DNA of 64,000 nucleotides, from assembly GCF_030160115.1 (NCBI RefSeq), contig NZ_BSNS01000012.1, positions 162,576-226,575 of the forward strand, written 5' to 3'. The position numbers and the translations under genes are program-made. Shown piece by piece: positions 18,395 through 26,573 of this stretch. Position 1 is the first letter of the stretch. Each line of letters begins with the position of its first letter. This DNA is from Devosia nitrariae. Its GTDB lineage: Bacteria; Pseudomonadota; Alphaproteobacteria; Rhizobiales; Devosiaceae. The notes beneath the pieces were generated by a model that was not told the DNA's origin, did no database searches, and saw nothing but the letters and a program-made list of their open reading frames with translations.

Positions 18395-18961
18395 ATGGCC
18401 AACGAGCGCCCCCTTACCGGACAAAACGCCACCTCCACTTCCAATCCACGACCCGATCCGTTGAGCGAGGCGAAGACCGAGGCGCGCACTGCCGCTGAGG
18501 AGATCAAATCCGAGGCCTCCCGGGAGATGGATAAGGCCAGATCCGAGGTTGCCGCCGGCATGCACCGCGCCGAAGACGAAGCGCGCAGCTTTGCCAGAGA
18601 CCAGAAGGACTATGCCGCCGGCCAGCTCGGCAGCATCGCCGACGCGGTGACCCGCGTCGCCGAGGAACTCGAGCAGCAGAACCAGACCAGCGTTGCCCGT
18701 TATGCCCGCGAAATCGGCCAGGGCATGCGCGGTCTCTCGCAGACGGCGCACGACAGCAGCATCGATGAACTGGTGCACAAGGCGCAGTCCTTCGGACGCC
18801 GGAATCCCGCCGCCTTCCTCGGCGGCGCCGCGCTTCTGGGTTTTGCCGCCAGCCGATTCCTTACCGCCTCGGCGCATCGCCAAGAAACAAAAACTACAGC
18901 AACCACGACCGCCACGACCACGTCGAGCGAGGACGTCGGCTCGCCGCTGGCACCTCATTGA
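18395..18961 (+). CDS. Helical tail-anchored protein (DUF883/YqjD-like architecture)
   Basis: A 188-residue protein I could not assign to a named family with certainty. Residues 20-130 are charged, alanine-rich and helical, with an A/E/K/R pattern suggesting coiled coil. Residues 135-160 read G-R-R-N-P-A-A-F-L-G-G-A-A-L-L-G-F-A-A-S-R-F, a basic-N-P-hydrophobic tail like that of the ElaB/YqjD membrane-anchored ribosome-binding proteins. A T/S-rich linker ends it. ATG at 18395 follows GAGAGGAG. It is the first of three adjacent plus-strand genes (15-base gap, then a 4-base overlap) that appear to form an envelope/stress operon. Confidence 0.8.
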   Translation: MANERPLTGQNATSTSNPRPDPLSEAKTEARTAAEEIKSEASREMDKARSEVAAGMHRAEDEARSFARDQKDYAAGQLGSIADAVTRVAEELEQQNQTSVARYAREIGQGMRGLSQTAHDSSIDELVHKAQSFGRRNPAAFLGGAALLGFAASRFLTASAHRQETKTTATTTATTTSSEDVGSPLAPH

Positions 18962-18976
18962 GCGAGGGGAACCAAT

Positions 18977-19402
18977 ATGGACAAAGCAGCAAATCCACAC
19001 TCCGGTGAGTCCCTGCCCGAACTTGTGCGTGGTCTTATCGACGACGTGTCGACACTCTTTCGCAAGGAAGTCGCGCTCGCCAAGGCCGAGGCCGGCGAGA
19101 AGGTCTCCGGCGCGCTTGATGGCGCCAAGCTGATTGTTATAGGCGCCGTTCTGGCAATCGGCGCCCTCGGCGTGCTGCTGGCAGCGATCGTCGCCGTCGT
19201 CGCCGCCGGCCTTACCGCCATGGGTCTGGAGCCCTTCCTCGCCAACTCTCTCGCGGCGCTGATCGTCGCGGTGGTGGTCGGACTGATCGCCTGGGCCCTG
19301 ATCAACAACGGCCTCGGTCATGTGCGGCAAGCCAATTTCAATATGCAAAAGACTGCCCGTGCGCTCAGCGACGATGCGGCGGCAATCAAGGAGAGGGTAT
19401 GA
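18977..19402 (+). CDS. Holin-X-like (DUF1469) small membrane protein
   Basis: A 141-residue protein beginning with an amphipathic region (L-P-E-L-V-R-G-L-I-D-D-V-S-T-L-F-R-K-E-V-A-L-A-K-A-E near 15-40), followed by two membrane helices (about 52-80 and 86-110). This is the architecture of the holin-X/DUF1469 family, often annotated as phage holin but widespread in non-phage loci. No lysis genes are near, so a membrane-homeostasis role is more likely. It overlaps the following gene by four bases (ATGA). Confidence 0.82.
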   Translation: MDKAANPHSGESLPELVRGLIDDVSTLFRKEVALAKAEAGEKVSGALDGAKLIVIGAVLAIGALGVLLAAIVAVVAAGLTAMGLEPFLANSLAALIVAVVVGLIAWALINNGLGHVRQANFNMQKTARALSDDAAAIKERV

Positions 19403-20409
19403 TGGCCTACGAAGAGCACCGTAGCAGCGAAGAGCTCCAGCGCGACATCGATCATCAGCGCCACGCCGTGGAATCGCGCCTTGATTCCCTGCAGGCCCGG
19501 CTTTCGCCCGGCCAGCTTCTCGACGAGGCCTTGCGCTATACCCGTGAGGGACCGGGCGCCGAGTATGTCGACAATCTCAAGCGCAGTGCCACGCAGAACC
19601 CCATTCCGGTGGCGCTACTGGGCATCAGCCTCGCCTGGCTGATGGGGCGCCCGGCCGCCGCCCCCGCAAGTGACAATCACCAGTCAGCCTTTAACGAAGA
19701 TCTCGACTACGATCCCTATCCGCTCGCAACCGTGAAGGGCACTTCGCTCCAGCGCCTCGGCCATTCACCGTATGACGATGGCCGTCACCAGAGCGAGTTT
19801 GTCGACGATGCCGGCAAGAAATACCGTGCCTTCGCCGACGAAACGGGCAGCCGCGCCGGCCATTTTGTGGACGAGACCGGCAACACCTTCCGCGGCTTCA
19901 TGGACGAAGCGGGCAACCGCGTCACCGAGTTCCGCGACGAGGCCGGAAACCTGCTCGACGAAGCCACCGGCTGGGCCAGCCATTCGTGGCGCGCCGCCGG
20001 CTCGGCCATGCACCGCGCCAAGGGCGGGATCGACAGCCTGCGCGACCGCACCATGCATGCGGGTGAAGGGCTCTATCGCCGCGCCGACCAGTTCGGCGGC
20101 GGTCTCGAGCACTTCCTGCGCGATCAACCCCTGGTTGCCGGCGCCCTGGCCTTTGCCATCGGTGCCGCCATCGGTGCGGCTGCCCCCCACACGCGCGAGG
20201 AGGATGAGCTGATGGGCGAGGCTTCCGACCGGCTCAAGGATCGCGCCGCTGACGAAGCGCGTGATCTATACCGCGAGGGCAAGGAGCAGGTGCAACAGCG
20301 CTACGGCGAGGCCAAGGAAGAGGCCGCACGCCTCTACGAGGAGTCCGGTGGCATATCCGGCCAGGAGGGTGACGGCCCGGACCCCGCCGATCGCAGCCGT
20401 CCGCACTGA
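19399..20409 (+). CDS. DUF3618 protein with five tandem 11-residue repeats
   Basis: A 336-residue protein. The DUF3618 N-terminus (about 8-48: S-S-E-E-L-Q-R-D-I-D-H-Q-R then L-D-S-L-Q-A-R-L-S-P-G-Q-L) is followed by a membrane helix (about 68-85). Residues 134-188 form five exact 11-residue units starting at Phe134, 145, 156, 167 and 178, consensus F-x-D-E-A/T-G-N-x-x-x-x. A second hydrophobic segment (about 245-265) and a charged helical tail (D-R-A-A-D-E-A-R-D-L-Y-R-E-G-K) follow. The first ATG overlaps the holin-X-like stop; AAGGAG precedes it. The repeat period is like group-3 LEA proteins, so a membrane-protection role is conceivable (inference). Confidence 0.8.
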   Translation: MMAYEEHRSSEELQRDIDHQRHAVESRLDSLQARLSPGQLLDEALRYTREGPGAEYVDNLKRSATQNPIPVALLGISLAWLMGRPAAAPASDNHQSAFNEDLDYDPYPLATVKGTSLQRLGHSPYDDGRHQSEFVDDAGKKYRAFADETGSRAGHFVDETGNTFRGFMDEAGNRVTEFRDEAGNLLDEATGWASHSWRAAGSAMHRAKGGIDSLRDRTMHAGEGLYRRADQFGGGLEHFLRDQPLVAGALAFAIGAAIGAAAPHTREEDELMGEASDRLKDRAADEARDLYREGKEQVQQRYGEAKEEAARLYEESGGISGQEGDGPDPADRSRPH

Positions 20410-20441
20410 CGTTCCGTTGCGCCTCAGACAACCAGCCACGT

Positions 20442-20461
20442 CGCGGCCTGAACCGGCCGCG
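20442..20461. terminator. Hairpin between convergent genes
   Basis: CGCGGCC (20442-20448) pairs with GGCCGCG (20455-20461) around a 6-base loop, between the DUF3618 gene and the convergent sulfatase gene. No T-run follows. Confidence 0.4.
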
Positions 20462-20500
20462 GCTGCGCCCTCACCTGATACTCGGCCGGACACGACCTCG

Positions 20501-22120
20501 TCATTTATCCTGCCCCTCCCAGAAGGCCTGCTCGCCCGAGGCAACCATGACGCTGAGGATTTTCTCGCGCGGGATGACCCCGCAGCGCTCTGCCCATTCC
20601 TCATAGCTCCTCGCCATGCCCTCGACTTTATCGGGAAACTGGGGCGCCAGATCGTTGAGCTCCGTGCGGTCGGCCTCCATGTCGTAGAGCTCCCAGTCAC
20701 CGGGATAGTTGCGAACGAGCTTCCACTTGCCGTCGCGGACCGCGGCATTGCCTTCGTGCTCCCAGAACAGTGGCGGGCGGGTCACCGCGGGATCGTTGAA
20801 GGACGGAGCAAGGCTCACACCTTCGCACGGTGGGATAGCCATGCCGTTACGCGCTTCGGGATAGTCGCACTCGGTCACTTGCAGGATCGTGGCCATGATG
20901 TCGGGTAGCTGGCCAGGGTTATGGCGGATGCCGCCCTTGTCCTTGACGCCCTTGGGCCAATGCACGATCAGAGGGGTGGAAATGCCGCCCTCATGCGTCC
21001 AATGTTTGTAGAATCTGAAGGGCGTGTTGGAAAGATTGGCCCATGCGGGGCCGTAGCTCTGATAGGTGTCTTCTCCGCCCGGCATGACATCGCGATAGTT
21101 GCCTATGCGGACATCACGGCCGTCGCGCGTCTTGTATTGCGCGATCATCAGGTTCTCGACCAGCTCACGCGGGTCGACGCCTTGGGGAATATCCTCGGCA
21201 CAGCCGCCATTGTCGGAGAGGAAGATGACCACCGTGTTGTCGGCCTGCCCCGTTTCTTCAAGCGCCTTGAGAATACGGCCGATCCCCTGATCCATACGAT
21301 CGATCTGGGCCGCATAGACCTCCATGCAACGCGTCAGCCATTGCTTGTCCTCGGCCTCTTCGAAGGGCGGCTGGGTTACGTCGCGCGGCGAAAGCTGCCA
21401 CGACTTGTCGAGAATGCCGGAGCGCACGAGGCGATTGAGGCGCTCCTTGCGCAGCTTGTCCCAGCCGGCGTCGAATCTGCCTTTGTATTTGGCGATATCC
21501 TCTTCGTGAGCGTGCAGCGGCCAGTGCGGTGCGGTGTAGGCCACATACATGAAGAACGGATCTTCGGCGCTCCTGCGGTCGTGTTCGTGCACATAGGAGA
21601 CGGCCTGATCGCTGATCGCGTCGGTATAGAAGAACTCGGGATCGTCGATCGCCTCGTGCTCGGCATTTTCATTGCCGCGTGTGAGCGTATTGGGATGGTA
21701 GAAGCTGCCGGCGCCGATGATCGTGCCGAAAAACTCATCGAATCCGCGCTGCATCGGCCAAGCACTGGTCGGTTCCACCAGGTTGGAGGCGATGTGCCAC
21801 TTGCCACTCATATAGGTGCGGTAGCCGTTGGCCTTGAGCACTTCGGGAATGGTGACGCACTGCTCGGTGAGATTGCCGGCATAACCCTCCGGCCCCATGT
21901 CGTAGGTGAGTACCCCGATCCCGGTCTGGTGCGGATGCAGGCCCGTCAGCAACGAGGCCCGCGACGGACTGCAGCGCGCTGTGTTGTAGAACTGGGAATA
22001 CCGAAGGCCGTTGGCGGCAAGGGCATCGAGGTTCGGAGTTTCCACCTCGCCGCCAAAGCACCCGATGTCGGAATATCCCATATCGTCATTCAGGACGACA
22101 ATGACATTTGGTTTGCTCAT
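20501..22120 (-). CDS. Arylsulfatase (formylglycine-dependent)
   Basis: A 539-residue sulfatase close in length to Pseudomonas AtsA. Cys50 in C-S-P-S-R (50-54), followed by A-S-L-L-T-G, is the residue converted to formylglycine. Metal ligands are visible in L-N-D-D-M-G near 10-15 and F-L-S-D-N-G-G near 300. No signal peptide is visible, so it is probably cytoplasmic. The substrate is a sulfate ester; related enzymes also cleave phosphodiesters or phosphonate monoesters. ATG at 22120 lies 5 bases after the GntR stop, so it is the last gene of the operon 24356-20501. The formylglycine-generating enzyme is not in the window. Confidence 0.93.
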   Translation of the reverse strand: MSKPNVIVVLNDDMGYSDIGCFGGEVETPNLDALAANGLRYSQFYNTARCSPSRASLLTGLHPHQTGIGVLTYDMGPEGYAGNLTEQCVTIPEVLKANGYRTYMSGKWHIASNLVEPTSAWPMQRGFDEFFGTIIGAGSFYHPNTLTRGNENAEHEAIDDPEFFYTDAISDQAVSYVHEHDRRSAEDPFFMYVAYTAPHWPLHAHEEDIAKYKGRFDAGWDKLRKERLNRLVRSGILDKSWQLSPRDVTQPPFEEAEDKQWLTRCMEVYAAQIDRMDQGIGRILKALEETGQADNTVVIFLSDNGGCAEDIPQGVDPRELVENLMIAQYKTRDGRDVRIGNYRDVMPGGEDTYQSYGPAWANLSNTPFRFYKHWTHEGGISTPLIVHWPKGVKDKGGIRHNPGQLPDIMATILQVTECDYPEARNGMAIPPCEGVSLAPSFNDPAVTRPPLFWEHEGNAAVRDGKWKLVRNYPGDWELYDMEADRTELNDLAPQFPDKVEGMARSYEEWAERCGVIPREKILSVMVASGEQAFWEGQDK

Positions 22121-22125
22121 GCCTG

Positions 22126-22911
22126 TTAAACCTTGCTTCTGTTCAGCTTTATCGAGAACTGGAAGTAATCGGGCCGATAGACCGCACGAAGAAATTCAAT
22201 GGCGCGGCCGTCGCTGGTCCGCGTAACGCGGGTCATTGCGATCAGCGCCCCGGTGCTGGCCAGACCCAAAGCGACCTCCTCATCGCGATCTGAGAGGCGA
22301 GCACCGATGACCTGTTCGGCAGCCTTGATCTCGAGGCCCAGCTCTTTCTCGAAGACCTCGTACATCCTGATGGAAAGCAGATCGCGTCCGGCCAGTTCAG
22401 CACCGATGCCGGGCGGATAGAACGCCCATTCGATGGCAATGGGCGTATCGTTTGCGTAGCGAACGCGCTTCAGCTGCCAGACGGCGGGTTCCTCGAGCGC
22501 ATCGCGCACCGCCTGATCGCACTCGCTGGTCATGCCCATGTCGAGGATGCGAGCGCCGGGACGGAAGCCGGCCTCGGTGATGGCTTCCTGAAATCCCAGC
22601 AATCGCCCGACCCAGCGCTCGGCCTGGTTGGAACGCAGGAACGTGCCGCGACCTGGCGTGCGATCGAACATGCCGCTCTCGACCAGTGGTGCCAGCGCGT
22701 TGCGGACTGTGACGCGGCTGACGCCGAAATACGCGACGAGTTCGGCCTCGGTCATGAGGCGACCGCTATCGTCCACGATCTCGCCGCCGAGAGCTTTCTG
22801 GCGGATCAACTCCCTCACCTGCAGGTACAGGGGCGAGCGATCATGGAAATCGTGGATCGTGGCGGTCAATGTCCGGTCCTCGCAGCGCGTTCGATCCGGC
22901 GTGAAGTTCAA
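22126..22911 (-). CDS. GntR-family regulator with UTRA domain (HutC subfamily)
   Basis: A 261-residue regulator. The DNA-binding domain (about 25-95) contains P-L-Y-L-Q-V-R-E-L-I-R-Q and F-G-V-S-R-V-T-V-R-N-A-L-A-P-L. The UTRA ligand domain (about 105-255) includes R-V-R-Y-A-N-D-T-P-I-A-I-E and M-T-R-V-T-R-T-S-D-G-R-A-I-E-F. The frame begins with TTG at 22911, overlapping the phosphodiesterase stop (TTGA). An in-frame TTG at 22869 has a better ribosome site (GAGGA, 7 bases) and may be the true start. It probably represses its own operon through the palindrome at 24431-24448. Confidence 0.88.
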   Translation of the reverse strand: MNFTPDRTRCEDRTLTATIHDFHDRSPLYLQVRELIRQKALGGEIVDDSGRLMTEAELVAYFGVSRVTVRNALAPLVESGMFDRTPGRGTFLRSNQAERWVGRLLGFQEAITEAGFRPGARILDMGMTSECDQAVRDALEEPAVWQLKRVRYANDTPIAIEWAFYPPGIGAELAGRDLLSIRMYEVFEKELGLEIKAAEQVIGARLSDRDEEVALGLASTGALIAMTRVTRTSDGRAIEFLRAVYRPDYFQFSIKLNRSKV

Positions 22912-24356
22912 TCGCGCGTGGCGCTCATCGCCATGTTGCGACCAGTGAGCCGGCGCAGGCTCAACGTCTGCCGATAGCTGCCCGCATCGACGCTGACCGC
23001 CTCTACCCCGGCGCGGGCATCGGCGGGCTCGGCGCCGTTGATCAGCAGATCCCCCAGTGCTCGCCCAACCATGGTGTCCGGCTTCGTGACACCAAGCACA
23101 TCGAGAATAGTGGGAGTGATATCAACTATGCCGCCGGCAGTCTCTGAGCGATAGCCTTCCTTGAAGTCCGGGCCCGCCGCAAAGCAGATATTGGTCAGTT
23201 CTTCATTGTGCAGTCCACCATGGGTGGAGCCCTTTCCGCTGGGATCGAGGGAGCGGCCGAACGGGAATTCTGGCGGCTGGGCAGGCAGCCGGCGCAGGGT
23301 GAACACGAGGTCCGGCGCACGCGGGTGGTCGATCGAGGCCAGCGCCTTCGAGAAGGTGCCCGAGATTACGCCGTTCACGCCATCGAGGTCGTCGGTGAAG
23401 AGATTGCCCGACCAGTCGTGACCTTGCATCCACTCGACGATGTCGGCCAGCACCTGCCGTGGCTGGTCGCGCAAATAGACGCCACCGCTGCCGAAGGGCA
23501 GCAGTAGCGCGCCCTTTTGGGTGGGGTCGATGGTGACTGGCAGCCCGGCGTCGCGCATCATCTCCCCGATGGGATAGCCGCCAATCGTTTCCACATGGCC
23601 ATGGTCGGAAAGGATGATGAGATTGAGCGAGTCCCGGTCGGCCCGCGCCTGCCACCAGCTGACGACATCGCCGACCAGCGCATCGATATGCATGAAGGCG
23701 GCCTTGGAGACCGGGCCGCGCAACCCGTCCACATGCAGCGACTTGTCGGGCTCGTCAGACCAGATGAGGCCCACCTGCGGCTTGAGTGAGGGATAGAGCA
23801 CACTCTTGAAGGCCTCGAAGGCAAACCGGCTGCGGTTATAGTTCACGCCCTTGGGATCAGGCAGATCGCCGAGTTCCTCGAACACCAGGCGCGCCGCTTC
23901 GGCGGTGCTGTGGCCATAGCCCGCCATCGAAACATGCTCCTGGCCGATACGATCGCCCCGGTAGTTGAGAAGCCACGGCGCGCCCGACATGCCGCAATGG
24001 ACCAGCGCGAACTGATGCCCGGCGTCACGAAGCGCATGACCAATGGTGGTTGCAGTAATCAGCCGGCCCTGCGAATCCGCCTTTTCCACATCCGCATGGT
24101 CACCCAGGTCAATCACCTGATCAGGCGCCAGATTCGGATCATAGATCTTGTTGAAATGCACACCGTGATGTTTGGGCGTCGACCCGCTCGAGAAGCTCGT
24201 TTTGTTGACTCGGGTATGGGTCGGGAACTGTGCCTTGGACAAGGTGAGCGACGCGCCGCGATCACGAAACGCGGCAAGGTTGGGCATGTCCCGGCTGGTC
24301 ACCAGATCGGGACGCAGACCATCCAGTACCAGGACCAGAAACCGGCTCTCACTCAT
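22908..24356 (-). CDS. Alkaline-phosphatase superfamily phosphodiesterase (NPP type)
   Basis: A 482-residue hydrolase of the type I phosphodiesterase/nucleotide pyrophosphatase group. Metal and nucleophile motifs are V-L-V-L-D-G-L-R-P-D near 8-17, F-P-T-H-T-R-V-N-K near 43-51 (nucleophile Thr region), L-S-D-H-G-H-V-E near 247-254 and S-T-H-G-G-L-H-N-E near 388-396. It has no obvious signal peptide. ATG at 24356 with GGAGGGAGA upstream; the extension to 24464 is rejected because it would cross the operator. First gene of the phosphodiesterase-gntR-sulfatase operon. Substrate is unknown but should be a phosphodiester or related ester. Confidence 0.87.
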   Translation of the reverse strand: MSESRFLVLVLDGLRPDLVTSRDMPNLAAFRDRGASLTLSKAQFPTHTRVNKTSFSSGSTPKHHGVHFNKIYDPNLAPDQVIDLGDHADVEKADSQGRLITATTIGHALRDAGHQFALVHCGMSGAPWLLNYRGDRIGQEHVSMAGYGHSTAEAARLVFEELGDLPDPKGVNYNRSRFAFEAFKSVLYPSLKPQVGLIWSDEPDKSLHVDGLRGPVSKAAFMHIDALVGDVVSWWQARADRDSLNLIILSDHGHVETIGGYPIGEMMRDAGLPVTIDPTQKGALLLPFGSGGVYLRDQPRQVLADIVEWMQGHDWSGNLFTDDLDGVNGVISGTFSKALASIDHPRAPDLVFTLRRLPAQPPEFPFGRSLDPSGKGSTHGGLHNEELTNICFAAGPDFKEGYRSETAGGIVDITPTILDVLGVTKPDTMVGRALGDLLINGAEPADARAGVEAVSVDAGSYRQTLSLRRLTGRNMAMSATRD

Positions 24357-24430
24357 GGCAATCTCCCTCCGCTGAACAGGTTCCGACGTTGCTTCCACAC
24401 CCCGTCGGATCGGCTCGACTATCGATGATA

Positions 24431-24448
24431 CAAATGTGAATACATTTG
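24431..24448. promoter_or_regulatory. Palindromic operator, probably of the UTRA GntR regulator
   Basis: Perfect inverted repeat CAAATGT-GAAT-ACATTTG within an AT-rich intergenic region, 75-92 bases before the phosphodiesterase ATG. Spacing and composition fit HutC-type GntR sites, and the regulator is the second gene of the operon. Confidence 0.55.
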
Positions 24449-24600
24449 CCCTATGTGCGCCCAAACAGAAGACACCGTCAACGCGAGTTTCTATTTGATT
24501 TCAATTATTTAATACATCTGCCACCGATCCGGCCGACATCGGCGGCAGCGCATGAGCGCTCCTGCGACAACTCCCGGATTCAACGCGACGTCGCTAAGGA

Positions 24601-25566
24601 CTAGGCAAAGTGGCAGGCAGCCAGGCGACCTCCATCGAGCGCACGTAGGGGCGGACGCTCATTCATGCATAAAGCCGGATCGGCTTTCGAACAGCGCGGA
24701 TGAAAGGGACAGCCGGAAGGCAGCGCAATGGGGTTCGGCGCCTCTCCGACAATGGCTCCCTCTCTTTTGCGTCGCGTGCGTGGATCGAGCGCCGTGGCGA
24801 GCAGCATGGTCGAATAGGGATGCCGCGGTGTCTCGTAGATACCTGATGTCTTCCCTTGCTCGATGATCCGGCCGGCATACATTACCACCACTTCGTCGCA
24901 GAGGTAGCGAACGGTCGAGAGCTGGTGCGAGATGAAGAGAAGCGTCAGCCCCATGGACCGCCGCAACTCATCGAGAAGCGCAAGAATCTGCGCCTGAACC
25001 GACACGTCCAGAGCCGCGAGAGGTTCGTCGCAGACCAGGAGCTCCGGCTCTGCCGCGAGGGCACGGCTGATGACGACGCGCTGTCGTTGCCCACCCGACA
25101 ACTCGTGCGGAAAGCGCGTCGCGAATTCCGGGTTGAGACCGACGTTGCGCAGCAAGTCGTCGCGTCTTTCTGCCAGCCTCTCCTTGCTGCCGGAGGCAAG
25201 AACGAGGGCTTCCTCGATCTGTGCGCCGATGGTGAGGCGCGGGTCGAGCGCTGCCAACGGGTCCTGAAACACCATCTGGACCTTGCGGCGGCCCGGCATG
25301 ATGTGCCCCTTGCTGTCGCGCTGCGGCTGGCCCTTGACCATCACCGAACCCGAAGAGGGCGGAACGAAACCGGCGGCGATCTTGGCAAGCGTGGACTTAC
25401 CGCAGCCGCTTTCTCCAACCAGACCCACGGAGCGGCCGGGCCGGATGACGAGATCGATATCGGTCACCGCGCGCAGCGAACGCGCCTTGCCGAACAGGCC
25501 ACCGCCCGACAGAGCGTATCTCTTGGAGACCTGCTTGAGCTCGAGCAAAGCGGTTTCAGCCATCAT
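24601..25566 (-). CDS. Dipeptide/oligopeptide-type ABC transporter ATPase (DppF-like)
   Basis: A 321-residue ABC ATPase. Walker A is G-E-S-G-C-G-K-S-T near 50-58, signature L-S-G-G-Q-R-Q-R near 162-169, Walker B L-L-V-C-D-E-P-L-A near 182-190. The C-terminal oligopeptide-type extension has C-P-F-H-P-R-C near 294-300, as in DppF/OppF. It overlaps the preceding ATPase by four bases (ATGA). Together with 25563-26573 and the separated permeases and binding protein at 28453-31820 it forms one transporter. Confidence 0.93.
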   Translation of the reverse strand: MMAETALLELKQVSKRYALSGGGLFGKARSLRAVTDIDLVIRPGRSVGLVGESGCGKSTLAKIAAGFVPPSSGSVMVKGQPQRDSKGHIMPGRRKVQMVFQDPLAALDPRLTIGAQIEEALVLASGSKERLAERRDDLLRNVGLNPEFATRFPHELSGGQRQRVVISRALAAEPELLVCDEPLAALDVSVQAQILALLDELRRSMGLTLLFISHQLSTVRYLCDEVVVMYAGRIIEQGKTSGIYETPRHPYSTMLLATALDPRTRRKREGAIVGEAPNPIALPSGCPFHPRCSKADPALCMNERPPLRALDGGRLAACHFA

Positions 25567-26573
25567 GCGTGTCCCTGCAGCGGATGGTGGCAGGCAACGC
25601 CCTGCTGCCCCGCCCCCATCGATTGCATCACCGGGACCTTTTCACGACAGATGTCGCTGGCACGCGGGCAACGGGGATGGAAGGGACAACCTGGAGGCGC
25701 GCGCCCCGGCATCGGCACGTCGCCGGAGATCGCGCGCGGCGGCGCACCATCGATATCGAGCGCCGGCAGGCAATCGAGCAGCGCGCGCGTATAGGGATGA
25801 TCGGGTTCCTCAAACACCTTCGGGATGTTCTGCGCCTCGATGGTGCGCCCGGCATACATGACGACGACGCGATTGCAGATCTCCGCAACCACACCCAGGT
25901 CATGGGTGATGAAGACGATCGACAGCGAGGTCTTCTCCTGGATGGAGCGCAGCAGATCAAGAACCTGGAGCTGCACGGTCGCATCGAGGGCCGTTGTCGG
26001 TTCGTCGGCTATCAGCACCTCTGGTTCTGACGCGAGCGCAACGGCGATCATCACGCGCTGGCAGGTACCCCCGGAAATCTCATGGGGATAGGCCTTGAGA
26101 CGGTCGCGCGCCGCGGGGATGCCCACGAGCGACAACAGCTCGAGAGCGCGCTCCTCTGCGTGCCTCGCCGACATGCCGAGGTGCCGCCGCAAGGGCTCCA
26201 TCACCTGCGCACCGATGGTCCGCACAGGGTTGAGCGCAGATTGCGGATCCTGAAAAATCATGCCGACCTTGCGGCCCCGCACCTTTTCGAGACGCTTCTC
26301 TCCAATGCCCAGTATTTCTTCGCCCGCCAGCTTGGCACTGCCCGAGACCCGCAACACGCTCGGCAGCAAACCCAGCGTTGCCAGGAAGCTGACGGTCTTG
26401 CCGCAACCGCTCTCGCCGACGACGCCGACGCACTCGCCGCGAGCGACCTCCAGGTTGACGTCGTGAATGATCCTGGTGGCGTCGGATCCCGGACCCAGGG
26501 CAACGGAGAGACCGGATATTGACAACGCCGGTACGGCAGCCGCTGAGCCGGAAACTGCTCTATGTTCCGGCAT
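25563..26573 (-). CDS. Dipeptide/oligopeptide-type ABC transporter ATPase (DppD-like)
   Basis: A 336-residue ATPase. Walker A is G-E-S-G-C-G-K-T-V near 56-64, with the unusual final Val in place of the common Ser/Thr-Thr/Leu. The signature is degenerate, I-S-G-G-T-C-Q-R (usually LSGGxxQR); Walker B V-L-I-A-D-E-P-T-T is intact. C-P-F-H-P-R-C near the end marks the oligopeptide class. The start at 26573 overlaps the metallophosphoesterase end by 14 bases, so translation is coupled. Energises import with the DppF-like partner. Confidence 0.92.
   Translation of the reverse strand: MPEHRAVSGSAAAVPALSISGLSVALGPGSDATRIIHDVNLEVARGECVGVVGESGCGKTVSFLATLGLLPSVLRVSGSAKLAGEEILGIGEKRLEKVRGRKVGMIFQDPQSALNPVRTIGAQVMEPLRRHLGMSARHAEERALELLSLVGIPAARDRLKAYPHEISGGTCQRVMIAVALASEPEVLIADEPTTALDATVQLQVLDLLRSIQEKTSLSIVFITHDLGVVAEICNRVVVMYAGRTIEAQNIPKVFEEPDHPYTRALLDCLPALDIDGAPPRAISGDVPMPGRAPPGCPFHPRCPRASDICREKVPVMQSMGAGQQGVACHHPLQGHA

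Noticed and set aside
18215..19348. 377-codon minus-strand frame
   Set aside because: Antisense to the first two genes of the membrane operon, which have ribosome sites and coupled overlaps.
18977..19402. Prophage lysis gene (holin)
   Set aside because: The holin-X/DUF1469 family is common outside phages, and no phage gene lies near.
19798..19962. CRISPR-like or satellite repeat
   Set aside because: The periodicity is in the protein (11 codons, 33 bases) within a coding frame and has no spacers.
20921..22129. 402-codon plus-strand frame
   Set aside because: Antisense to the arylsulfatase gene with an intact formylglycine motif.
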